Shown here: positions 57,629 through 64,000 of the stretch, in pieces
Layout: each line of letters opens with the position of its first letter
How positions within the stretch are numbered: position 1 is the first letter of the stretch
NCBI GenBank assembly: GCA_021776195.1
Contig: JAJFGK010000102.1
Coordinates: forward strand, 18,462 to 82,461
From: Kiloniellaceae bacterium
GTDB lineage: Bacteria; Pseudomonadota; Alphaproteobacteria; Kiloniellales; Kiloniellaceae
Direction of reading: 5' to 3'
DNA length: 64,000 nucleotides
Program-made: the position numbers and the translations under genes
The notes under the pieces: model-generated
What the model was told of the DNA's origin: nothing
Database searches by the model: none
Seen by the model: the letters and a program-made list of their open reading frames with translations, nothing else

Positions 57629-58393
57629 ATGCAGATCGATTTCACCGACAAGCGCGTGCTGGTCACCGGCGGCACGAGGGGCATCGGCCGGGCCACGGTC
57701 GAGGCCTTCCTGGCGGCGGGCGCGCGGGTCGCCGTCAACGGCCGAACGGCGGAGTCGACGGCCTCGGCGCTAGCTACGCTGGATAGCGCCCATCGCCTCC
57801 TCGCCGCGCCCGGCGATGTCGCCCGGGCGGCGGGCTGCGAGGCGGTGGTCGGCGCGGCGGTCGCGGGCCTGGGCGGCCTCGACGTGCTGGTCAACAGTGC
57901 CGGCATCGGCAAGGATGGGCCGATCGAAGACTTCGACGAGGCGGCCTGGGACGCCACGATGGACGTCAACCTGAAGGGCACCTTCTTTTGCATCCGCGCG
58001 GCGTTGCCGGCCCTGCGCGAGAGCGGCGGCAACATCGTCAACCTGGGATCCGACGCCGGCCTGATCGGCGAGAAGGGCCTGACGGTCTACTGCGCCTCCA
58101 AGGGCGGCGTGGTCAACATGACCCGCGCCCTGGCGCTCGAGCTGGCGCCCGCCCTGCGGGTCAACTGCGTCTGTCCGGGCTATGTCGATACCGACATGGT
58201 ACGGCGCGACGGCATCGACCGGGCCGACGACCCGGCCGCCGCCGAAGCGGCCCTGGTCGACTACGCGCCGCTGAAACGCATGGCCACGGCCGGCGAGATC
58301 GCCAGCGCCATCCTCTACCTGGCCTCGGAGGCCGCGCGCAACATCACCGGCGCCGCTCTCCAGATCGACGGCGGCACGACCGCGGGACGCTGA
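57629..58393 (+). CDS. Short-chain dehydrogenase/reductase
   Basis: From the ATG at 57629, with GAGGGAGA upstream, there are 254 residues with the classical SDR pattern: cofactor loop TGGTRGIG (13-20), NSAGIG (89-94), and active-site S141, Y154 and K158 (YCASKGG). NGRT after the second strand suggests NADP preference (R39). Substrate unknown; close to 3-oxoacyl-ACP reductase-like and sugar/alcohol dehydrogenases. Two 16-bp direct repeats begin at its stop codon. Confidence 0.88.
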   Translation: MQIDFTDKRVLVTGGTRGIGRATVEAFLAAGARVAVNGRTAESTASALATLDSAHRLLAAPGDVARAAGCEAVVGAAVAGLGGLDVLVNSAGIGKDGPIEDFDEAAWDATMDVNLKGTFFCIRAALPALRESGGNIVNLGSDAGLIGEKGLTVYCASKGGVVNMTRALALELAPALRVNCVCPGYVDTDMVRRDGIDRADDPAAAEAALVDYAPLKRMATAGEIASAILYLASEAARNITGAALQIDGGTTAGR

Positions 58394-58422
58394 GCCGGCG
58401 GGGCACTGAGCCGGCGGGGCAC
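58391..58422. repeat. Two 16-bp direct repeats at the SDR stop codon
   Basis: TGAGCCGGCGGGGCAC occurs at 58391-58406 and 58407-58422. The first copy contains the SDR gene's stop codon. The pair looks like a simple tandem duplication. Confidence 0.85.
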
Positions 58423-58432
58423 TGACCCAATG

Positions 58433-58463
58433 AAAACGGCCGCTGCACGTCGGGCAGCGGCCG
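58433..58463 (-). terminator. Rho-independent terminator of the YceI gene
   Basis: On minus, a perfect 10-bp GC-rich stem (CGGCCGCTGC with GCAGCGGCCG) is followed by TTTTCATT. It lies about 40 bp after the YceI stop (58505) and is in the right orientation to end that transcript. It may also slow transcription arriving from the SDR gene. Confidence 0.82.
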
Positions 58464-58504
58464 CCTCCGGGTCTCTCGTTGATGCGTGGCAGTTATGGGG
58501 CCGG

Positions 58505-59110
58505 CTACTCGCGGTCTTTCATTTCCGTGTTGATCTCGATGGAGATCGGCCCGGTCGAAAAGTTGCCGACGCCGAAGGCCTGATGGTCGATCTCGGCGGT
58601 GGCGGCGAAGGCGACCCAGTTGCCCTTGTAGTAATCGATGAACTCGGCCACCGGATGGGCGCCGCGGTGGGTCAGCTTAGCCTTCAGGGTGACCGGCAGG
58701 GTCGTGCCGTGCAGGGTCAGATCGCCGGTCACATCCGCCGTGTCGTCGCCGGTCCGGGTGATGCCGGTGCTCTTGAAGGTGATTTCCGGATAGGTCTCGA
58801 CCTCCAGGAAATCCTTGCTTTTCAGATGGTCGTCCAGGGGCGTGAACCCGGTCGAGACGCTGCTGGTATCGATCGACACCTCCAGCGTCGAGTTTTCCAC
58901 CTGATCGGGGTCGAGGTTCAGCTTGCTGCTGGACTTGGTGAACTCGCCGTGCTGCATCGAGACGCCGGCATGGCTCCAGGCGAAGAAAATTTCGGTGTGC
59001 CCCTGATCGGAAAAATAGGTCTCTTCGGCCAGGGCCGGCGCGGCCAGGAGCGACAGGGCCAGGGTGGCCGATGCCAGTGTCGAACAGGAAATGTGGTGTT
59101 TTATGTGCAT
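58505..59110 (-). CDS. YceI-family periplasmic lipid-binding protein
   Basis: The 201 residues start with a signal peptide (HHISCSTLASATLALSLLAA, cleavage near ALA-EE, residue 28). The mature part is a YceI lipocalin-like barrel that binds isoprenoid or fatty lipids: HTEIFFAWSHAGVSMQHGEF, LDPDQVENSTLEVSIDTSSV, LDDHLKSKDFLEVETYPEIT, VTGDLTLHGTTLPVTLKAKL. Length is normal for the family. It has its own terminator. Confidence 0.92.
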   Translation of the reverse strand: MHIKHHISCSTLASATLALSLLAAPALAEETYFSDQGHTEIFFAWSHAGVSMQHGEFTKSSSKLNLDPDQVENSTLEVSIDTSSVSTGFTPLDDHLKSKDFLEVETYPEITFKSTGITRTGDDTADVTGDLTLHGTTLPVTLKAKLTHRGAHPVAEFIDYYKGNWVAFAATAEIDHQAFGVGNFSTGPISIEINTEMKDRE

Positions 59111-59536
59111 CGCAATTCGATCCTTCTGTCGTGTCGCGGTGTGAGTCGGCCAAATGTTAACCTTTTACCCGGGCCGGTGGCAAATCACAGTCACCTCGCC
59201 ACCCGGTGATAACCTGGCCGCCCAGGATCTCCACCCGACCCCCTGCCCCGGACCCCCTCCCCGGACCATCGGTCTGGGCGCCCCCGCCGGACGGCGGGCC
59301 TTGGAAACGGCAGGGGTCGTCAGGCTTCCCCCAGACCGCCGGCAGCACCAGTCCGCCATGCTCTATAGCACTGCCGGACGGTCGCTTTCCCGATCCTGAT
59401 TGCTGTTTGACAGCGGTTTTCCCCCCGGCTCGGGCGCCGAGACAAAAGCGCCCACCCACCAAGGCACCCTCCGCGCCCAACAGCGGCTGGCGGCGCCGCT
59501 CTTGGCCGGACAGCCGCTCTCCTGTGACGCGCCCTG
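59111..59536. other. Gap upstream of the YceI gene
   Basis: No gene is supported in these 426 bp; open frames present lack start signals and coding character. The promoter for the YceI gene should lie near 59111-59200. The central part is C-rich. No repeat or convincing hairpin was recognised. Confidence 0.5.
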
Positions 59537-59905
59537 TCAGAAGCCGTTGGGGTTGCCGGCGATCAGGATGCCGTTGCCGTCCACCGCGCCGTCCTTGTAG
59601 AGAGTCATGGAGGGACCGTTGATTTCCACGCCGAAGCAGCGCTCGGCGCCGTCCCCGTACTGAAAACACATCTCGCCCTCCGTCGCGCGCCAACGGCCGC
59701 TGTAGCCCTTCGCCCTGATGCTGCCGTCGGGTGCGTAGTACTCGACGAAAGCATCCTTGAGCATGCTGCCCTGGTAGGTACGGTCGCTGACCGCGGCGGT
59801 GATCTCGGCCTTCGAGGCCATCTCGCCGGCCAGGGCGCCCGCGGTTAGCCCGGCCATCAGAATCGCTATTGCCGTCATGGCGGCCCTCATCTTGGACGTC
59901 ATCAT
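59537..59905 (-). CDS. Small secreted protein of unknown function
   Basis: From the ATG at 59905 (a second ATG follows directly), preceded by GGGGAGGAGAG, the 122 residues begin with a signal peptide (MRAAMTAIAILMAGLTAGAL, cleavage near ALA-GE). The mature domain of about 95 residues has GSMLKDAFVEYYAPDGSIRA and GRWRATEGEMCFQYGDGAER, with two Cys that could pair; it resembles small periplasmic proteins found near regulators in alphaproteobacteria. It is divergent from the LysR gene, which may control it. Confidence 0.78.
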   Translation of the reverse strand: MMTSKMRAAMTAIAILMAGLTAGALAGEMASKAEITAAVSDRTYQGSMLKDAFVEYYAPDGSIRAKGYSGRWRATEGEMCFQYGDGAERCFGVEINGPSMTLYKDGAVDGNGILIAGNPNGF

Positions 59906-59980
59906 CTCTCCTCCCCTTATGTTGCGATTGGATTTGGCGTTGGGCGCGAATGATCTGTCGTGCATCCATGCATGTCTATT

Positions 59981-60007
59981 TGCAATAATCGCATCCCTAC
60001 CTGCAAT
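59981..60007. promoter_or_regulatory. Possible regulator-binding direct repeat in the divergent gap
   Basis: TGCAAT occurs at 59981-59986 and 60002-60007, a 21-bp spacing (two helical turns), in the 167-bp gap between the LysR gene and the small secreted gene. This arrangement is compatible with a dimeric regulator site but is not proof. Confidence 0.3.
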
Positions 60008-60072
60008 TTCGCAGCTTGGGTGGCCGGGGTCGGCCGGACATCGGACGACCTTTGCCGCAAAGGAGAGACAGA

Positions 60073-61008
60073 ATGGTTGACTGGGAACAGTGGCAGACCT
60101 TGTTGGCGGTGTCCCGTTTCGGCACCCATTCGCGCGCCGCCCGGTCGCTGCGGATCGACCCCACCACCGTCGGGCGGCGGCTGAAGCTGCTGGAACGGCG
60201 CGTCGGAGCGCCTCTCCTGCTCCGCCAGGACGGCCGCCTGCGCCCGACCAGCCGCTGCGAGGCCCTGCTGGCCCACCTCGAGACCGCCTCGGAGGCCCTG
60301 CGCGCCGCCGAACAGGTCACCGCCACCGCCGACAGCGGCGCGGTCTGGCGCAGCCTGCGCCTGACCGCGGCGCCGCTGCTGATCAATAATCTCTTTGCCC
60401 CGGCGGTCGGCGGTCTGACCGCCGCGCTGAGGGTTCGGATCGAACTGCTGGGCGCGACCAGCAACGCCAGCCTGACCCGCCGCGAGGCTGACATCGCCGT
60501 GCGCATCGACGACCAGCCCGCCGACCCCAGCGTCATCGCCGAGCCCATCGGGCGGCTCGCCTTCGCGACTTACTGCGCCGCCGGGCGGGATCCCGGCACC
60601 CTGCCCTGGGCCGCCCTGACCGAGGAGTTCATGGGCACCGCCGGCGGCCGGGTCATGGCGCGGCTGGCCGGGCCCGACGGCTTTCAGTATCGCGCCGGCC
60701 ACTACGACCCGCTCATCGAGATCGCCAGGAGCGGCCTCGCCCGCGCCCTCCTGCCCTGCTTCGCCGCCGAGCGCGAAGGCGCCCCCAGGCGCGACGGTGC
60801 CCTGCGGCACGACGGTACCCTGCGGCACGACAGCGCCCTGCGGCACGACGGCGCCCTGCGGCGCGTCGGCGGGATCGTCATGAGCTACCCGCTCTGGCTG
60901 CTCTATCACCGCCAGGACAGCGACGTGCCGCATCTGAAGGCGGCGCGCGCCTGGATCAAAGAACTCGCCGCCGATCTGACCCCGGGCGCCCCGGACTCCG
61001 ACAACTGA
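60073..61008 (+). CDS. LysR-family transcriptional regulator with a repeat-expanded loop
   Basis: From the ATG at 60073 the 311 residues have an N-terminal winged helix (WQTLLAVSRFGTHSRAARSL; TTVGRRLKLLERRVGAPLLL) and a LysR-type effector domain ending SYPLWLLYHRQDSD. Between about 240 and 265 there are four 6-residue repeats of the RHDGAL type, inserted in the loop before the PLWLL strand where related regulators have a short turn. The likely target is the divergent small secreted gene. Effector unknown. Confidence 0.88.
   Translation: MVDWEQWQTLLAVSRFGTHSRAARSLRIDPTTVGRRLKLLERRVGAPLLLRQDGRLRPTSRCEALLAHLETASEALRAAEQVTATADSGAVWRSLRLTAAPLLINNLFAPAVGGLTAALRVRIELLGATSNASLTRREADIAVRIDDQPADPSVIAEPIGRLAFATYCAAGRDPGTLPWAALTEEFMGTAGGRVMARLAGPDGFQYRAGHYDPLIEIARSGLARALLPCFAAEREGAPRRDGALRHDGTLRHDSALRHDGALRRVGGIVMSYPLWLLYHRQDSDVPHLKAARAWIKELAADLTPGAPDSDN
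60792..60863. repeat. Four tandem 18-bp repeats inside the LysR gene
   Basis: Units at 60792-60809, 60810-60827, 60828-60845 and 60846-60863 differ by only one to three bases. Each encodes six residues (R-H-D-G-A-L type). The period is a multiple of three, so copy number may change without frameshift. Confidence 0.92.
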
Positions 61009-61128
61009 GGAGCCGTGCCAGGCAACTTTGCCGTGCCGAGCTGCTCGGTTTCGACTCGCTGGGCTGGACCGTGACACCAGACAACGGAGTAGATCATTCG
61101 CCTATTGGGGGGTTGGTGGCCCCGGCGA

Positions 61129-61167
61129 GTTCTGGGGCCCCGTTCTGGGCCCCAGTTCTGGGGCCAG
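61129..61167. repeat. Three 13-bp tandem repeats, intergenic
   Basis: Units of the form GTTCTGGGGCCCC lie at 61129-61141, 61142-61154 and 61155-61167 with small differences. They sit between the LysR gene and the small membrane protein gene. Each is partly self-complementary (GGGGCCCC), so the tract can fold. Confidence 0.8.
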
Positions 61168-61211
61168 GGCGCTGACATTTTACCGTCCAGGTGCCGCGGC
61201 CTGGAGATTGC

Positions 61212-61511
61212 TCAGGACAATGGTCCTGGAACCTCGAAGAAATAGAGCCCAACCGCGGTCATCAGAAGGGCGACTGGAAGGCCCCAGATGAAGGCCCCCT
61301 TCTTGGAAAGGCTGCCCGGCGGGTTCCGCTGGGCCGCCACCGGGTTAAAGGTGTCTTCCGCCGGGTTTGAGGCGAAATTGCCGCCGAGGCCGCTCAGGCT
61401 GGCCAGTGTCGCGACCGCTCCGACGGCGAGCAGTCCGGGACCGCCCAACCACAAGAACGCCCCGATCCCGATACCGAGCATGACAACGATCACAAGAAGC
61501 CGGTCACGCAT
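61212..61511 (-). CDS. Small two-helix membrane protein of unknown function
   Basis: The 99 residues start MRDRLLVIVVMLGIGIGAFL and contain two hydrophobic helices (about 5-38 and 73-92) separated by a polar loop rich in Asn, Ala and Pro (GGNFASNPAEDTFNPVAAQR). No family recognised. No clear ribosome-binding site is seen at 61511. The gene lies at the boundary with the mobile segment. Confidence 0.5.
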   Translation of the reverse strand: MRDRLLVIVVMLGIGIGAFLWLGGPGLLAVGAVATLASLSGLGGNFASNPAEDTFNPVAAQRNPPGSLSKKGAFIWGLPVALLMTAVGLYFFEVPGPLS

Positions 61512-61689
61512 TGCAAGGTTTGCTTCGGTTTATCAACAAGACTCTCCGCATACAGAGTGGCCGGAGTGCCGTCAGCAACCAGGCCGCAACAACCAGGCTC
61601 GGCCGTCTGGGGCAAGGCCAGTGTACGCAGGCCGTTCTGTGGACACGACACTTATCTACCGGACATCTCAGCATCTTTGCGTCTCTTGC

Positions 61690-61926
61690 GATTGCCTTGC
61701 GGTCTACTTCGCCGAGCCCTACGCGCCCTGGCAGCGCGCTACCAACGAGAACACCAACGGGCTCATTCGCCAGTTTTTCCCCAAGGGCTGCGACTTCAAG
61801 GCCGTCTCGGACAAGGCGCTTGCAAGCATGCTTTCAAGGCTCAATCATCGGCCCCGCAAATGCCTCGCCTACCAGACCCCGCACGAGGTCCTGCTAAAAG
61901 CTAAGAATGGTGCACCTGCAACCTGA
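61690..61926 (+). mobile_element. IS30-family transposase remnant (C-terminal part)
   Basis: From about 61696 the frame reads AVYFAEPYAPWQRATNENTN, then LIRQFFPKGCDF, RLNHRPRKCLAYQTPHEVL, and stops at 61926. This matches the C-terminal end of IS30-type DDE transposases, including the catalytic Glu in the NEN segment. The upstream 400 bases in the same frame do not look like the rest of a transposase, so the element is truncated. It marks the left edge of the mobile segment. Confidence 0.85.
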
Positions 61927-62245
61927 ATCCGCCTGTCCCCAGAACCCAATCAAGTATCGTGTCCCCAGAACCCCGGCCGTTCCTTGACTTGCATGAGGAG
62001 CATAACCCGGTCGCCTTCGAAAGTGCCGGGCATCGTCGGCGGCAGGAGGCTATCAGGGCGGCGAAAAGTGCACAGTCCCGTAAGGCCGCTGCATAGGGAC
62101 CAGTACCCCGGAGCCCCTTGTGCCGCTGGTCGCGCCCTTCCCACGCACTGACATGGCGTCCTTGAGCACGGCGACCTGATCCGCAGAGATGCGCATCCTC
62201 GAATAACTTGCTATTAGGTCCAGTCCCTACCGGCGAGGTGGCGCG
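61927..62245. other. Intergenic remnant between IS30 fragment and FRG gene
   Basis: No intact gene is supported. Two copies of the 14-bp TGTCCCCAGAACCC lie at 61934-61947 and 61960-61973, a 26-bp period. The tract is probably debris of one or more mobile elements and may contain the promoter of the FRG/DUF4238 operon, but no convincing -35/-10 was found. Confidence 0.55.
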
Positions 62246-62923
62246 ATGGCAGACGGTCTTGCAATCATATCCGAGTTCATTTCCCGGTTGTCCCAGGGAT
62301 ATGCCTCCAAGGCTCTTTACCGGGGCCACGCTGATCAAACATGGCAACTTGGGCCATCGGCCTTCCGCGACGGGTGGGAGGGCATCGATTCTCGCGAGCG
62401 GCTTACTGACTGGATGAGGCAGTCCGCTCCGTACGCCGAGCGGCGGCCGCAGACCGAGATAGAATGGCTCGTTCTTGCCCAACATTATGGGATCGCGACA
62501 CCGCTGTTGGATTGGACTACAAGCCCATTGGTGGCGCTTTTCTTTGCGTGTGGGCACGAAGATAGGGCCGGCTGCGTGTGGAGGTTTCGCGCGGGTTCGT
62601 ATGATAGTTACGACCATCTCACTTTCGTTGATGCATTCGACGCGAAGAGGGAGAGAGTGGCGGTGATCCCGTCAAAACCAATGAATGCGCGGGCATTGGC
62701 TCAGGATAGCGCCATGACCCTGCATCCGCCGAAGGGGTCAGCTTTTGGCAATGGGTTGCTAACTCACTCCATCAAGGAAATCTTTGTCCTTGAGGGTGAC
62801 CAAAAATTCACTGTTCGGGCTGCCCTGCGGGTGTTGGGTATAACTGAGGAACGCATGTACGCCGATATCAATTCACTGGCGGAAAGCTTCAACAGAAGCC
62901 TGCGGCAGCGGCCAGGGCTTTAG
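62246..62923 (+). CDS. FRG-domain protein
   Basis: The 225 residues match the FRG domain: ALYRGHADQTWQLGPSAFR (YRGH at 25-28, the equivalent of the defining FRG motif) and EWLVLAQHYGIATPLLDWTT (73-92) followed by SPLVALFFAC, the most conserved part of the family. FRG has no established biochemistry that I know of; it is found in many mobile and defence-rich regions. Codon use is less GC-biased than in the backbone, suggesting transfer. The next gene starts 4 bp after its stop, so the two form an operon. Confidence 0.88.
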   Translation: MADGLAIISEFISRLSQGYASKALYRGHADQTWQLGPSAFRDGWEGIDSRERLTDWMRQSAPYAERRPQTEIEWLVLAQHYGIATPLLDWTTSPLVALFFACGHEDRAGCVWRFRAGSYDSYDHLTFVDAFDAKRERVAVIPSKPMNARALAQDSAMTLHPPKGSAFGNGLLTHSIKEIFVLEGDQKFTVRAALRVLGITEERMYADINSLAESFNRSLRQRPGL

Positions 62924-62927
62924 CGCC

Positions 62928-63920
62928 ATGAAGGCTGCACCGCCCAAAACTGGTGGTCCGCGCAACCATCACTTCGTGCCGCAGTATTATCTTAAGGGGT
63001 TCGCCAAGCCACGCTCAAAAATCGGCAAGTTGTTCGTCTGCGACCTGTCGGAGCGGCGGCGCTTCCGTACAAAACCGCGCAACGTCGCTGCGCGCCGGGA
63101 CTACAATCGAGTGGATATCGAGGGGGTCGACCCGAACATTGTTGAGTCGCAACTAAGCGAGGTGGAGGGAAAGGCCGACCAAGCACTGCGACGGATTTTT
63201 GTCGCCCAGTCGATTGCGAATGAAGAGGATTTCGCCATGGTGCTGATCCTGATCGCCCTGCTTTTCCTAAACAATCCGACCTTTCGCAAGCAGCGCGACG
63301 ACATCATTAGTAACGTGGCCAAACAGATGATGGGCAACATGCTCGCCACGCCTGAACGATGGGCGTCGGTTGCTTCTCAGGCCGAGGCCGGCGGCGTCAA
63401 CCTCAACGATTCGGTCAGCTATGAAGAGGTCCGCGAGGCTGTCGCGACCGGGCGCATCGTTCCGCATACTATGAACCACGCGCTGATTGCGCAGGAAATG
63501 CAGTTGTGGCCTGATATTGTTCCTCTCCTAAGGGCTCGCAAATGGCAGCTGCTCATATCGGACGCGGTCACCGGCGAGTTCGCAACCGCCGATAAGCCTT
63601 GCGTTCTACGCTGGACAGATCCCGCGCTCAACAAAGGTCCATACGGCGTCGGTTTAGGGTCCCCTGATTCAACCATCACCTTCCCTTTGAGCAGTCATCT
63701 CGCCCTGTTTGGGACGTTCGAGGGCGAGAATCTAACGTTGCCTGCCAGCCCTGAGATCGTCGCCACCTTTAACTTTCAAACGATGATGGGAGCAATTAGG
63801 CAGGTCTACTCTGGTTCAGACTTTCCGGTCTGGGATGTGGGCGGCAGAATCCGCCCCTTCTCTGAGAGTCTGACTCAAAACTCTATGGGACATAACAATA
63901 CCTTGCGAGGCGGCGGGTGA
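62928..63920 (+). CDS. DUF4238-domain protein, 3' end altered by an insertion sequence
   Basis: The 330 residues carry the DUF4238 hallmark NHHFVPQYYLKGFA (13-26) and a later EFATADKPCVLRW that matches the second conserved block. Family members resemble nuclease-like or toxin proteins only loosely; no function is established. From about 63883 (residue 319 onward, MGHNNTLRGGG) the frame runs through DNA that on minus encodes the end of an IS5-type transposase, so the native C-terminus was probably replaced. It is coupled to the FRG gene by a 4-bp gap. Confidence 0.85.
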   Translation: MKAAPPKTGGPRNHHFVPQYYLKGFAKPRSKIGKLFVCDLSERRRFRTKPRNVAARRDYNRVDIEGVDPNIVESQLSEVEGKADQALRRIFVAQSIANEEDFAMVLILIALLFLNNPTFRKQRDDIISNVAKQMMGNMLATPERWASVASQAEAGGVNLNDSVSYEEVREAVATGRIVPHTMNHALIAQEMQLWPDIVPLLRARKWQLLISDAVTGEFATADKPCVLRWTDPALNKGPYGVGLGSPDSTITFPLSSHLALFGTFEGENLTLPASPEIVATFNFQTMMGAIRQVYSGSDFPVWDVGGRIRPFSESLTQNSMGHNNTLRGGG

Positions 63921-64000
63921 CGAGGCGGATGTGGGCAATGAGGACCCAGGCCTCTGCGCTGGCGATTGATTTTTCCCAGTCCTTGGCCAGCCTCCGGCAT
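63883..64000 (-). mobile_element. IS5-family transposase, C-terminal end (continues past window)
   Basis: On minus, the frame entering at 64000 reads CRRLAKDWEKSIASAEAWVL then IAHIRLVTRRLARYCYVP and stops at TAG (63885-63883). RRLAKD-W/F-E-x-x-IASAEAW is the characteristic C-terminus of IS5-type transposases of alphaproteobacteria. The terminal inverted repeat should lie near 63860-63882 but could not be defined without the other end. Confidence 0.85.

Noticed and set aside
61288..61690. Upstream part of the frame that ends in the IS30 match
   Set aside because: It overlaps the small membrane protein on minus and does not resemble transposase sequence; only the part after about 61690 is kept.
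61901..62617. Minus-strand open frame across the FRG gene and the gap before it
   Set aside because: It overlaps the clearly identified FRG domain on plus, lacks a recognisable domain and contains the intergenic repeats.

Overview
The window is high-GC DNA from a Gram-negative alphaproteobacterium, most likely Rhodospirillales in the broad sense. The evidence is the gene order secG-pyrG-kdsA-eno-ftsB-pdhABC-lpd-lipA-ratA, then ispDF/pgpA/cinA, then dusB-ntrB-ntrC-ntrY-ntrX-trkA. Further support comes from a fused IspDF, a pyruvate dehydrogenase E1-beta with its own lipoyl domain, and the NtrY/NtrX pair. A family or genus cannot be fixed from the sequence alone. No tRNA, rRNA or CRISPR array was recognised.

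Regions: (1) 1-8702, minus strand: trkA (cut by the window edge), ntrX, ntrY, ntrC, ntrB and dusB, a nitrogen-control and potassium-uptake block. (2) 8791-14177: a YpjD-like membrane protein, a VOC protein, then ispDF-pgpA-cinA-CPBP protease on plus, converging on ratA. (3) 14178-16440: an AT-rich tract and a plus-strand chemoreceptor module (PAS protein plus a membrane receptor broken by an in-frame TAG) lying between ratA and lipA. (4) 16481-22659: lipA, lpdA, pdhC, pdhB, pdhA, which build and lipoylate pyruvate dehydrogenase. (5) 22660-31893: PhyH-type oxygenase and EamA exporter on plus, then ftsB, eno, a thioredoxin-fold/prolyl-hydroxylase fusion, kdsA, pyrG, secG and tpiA on minus. (6) 32086-36713: accessory genes (secreted protein, MFS/spermidine-synthase fusion, membrane coiled-coil protein) between tpiA and ppiD. 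(7) 36878-40269: ppiD-trpE. (8) 40292-50576: a 10-kb block of nine minus-strand genes (phosphatase, hydrolase, cupin, polysaccharide deacetylase, three unknown proteins, cueR, copA) separating trpE from trpG. (9) 50777-54956: trpG-trpD-trpC-moaC-moeA, tightly packed. (10) 54975-61511: envelope and accessory genes (alginate-export-like porin, peptidoglycan-binding protein, SDR, YceI, small secreted protein, LysR regulator). (11) 61690-64000: a mobile segment with an IS30-type remnant, a two-gene FRG/DUF4238 operon, and the end of an IS5-type transposase running into the right edge.

The conserved backbone handles central carbon metabolism, lipoylation, isoprenoid, CTP, KDO and tryptophan/molybdopterin synthesis and nitrogen regulation. 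Accessory modules sit at its joints, mostly on the opposite strand. The best candidates for undescribed biology are the IS-bounded FRG/DUF4238 pair, the two-gene unknown operon at 44012-46786, the split chemoreceptor, and the cysteine-free thioredoxin-fold/2OG-oxygenase fusion. Short tandem duplications of 12-18 bp recur in both coding and intergenic DNA.
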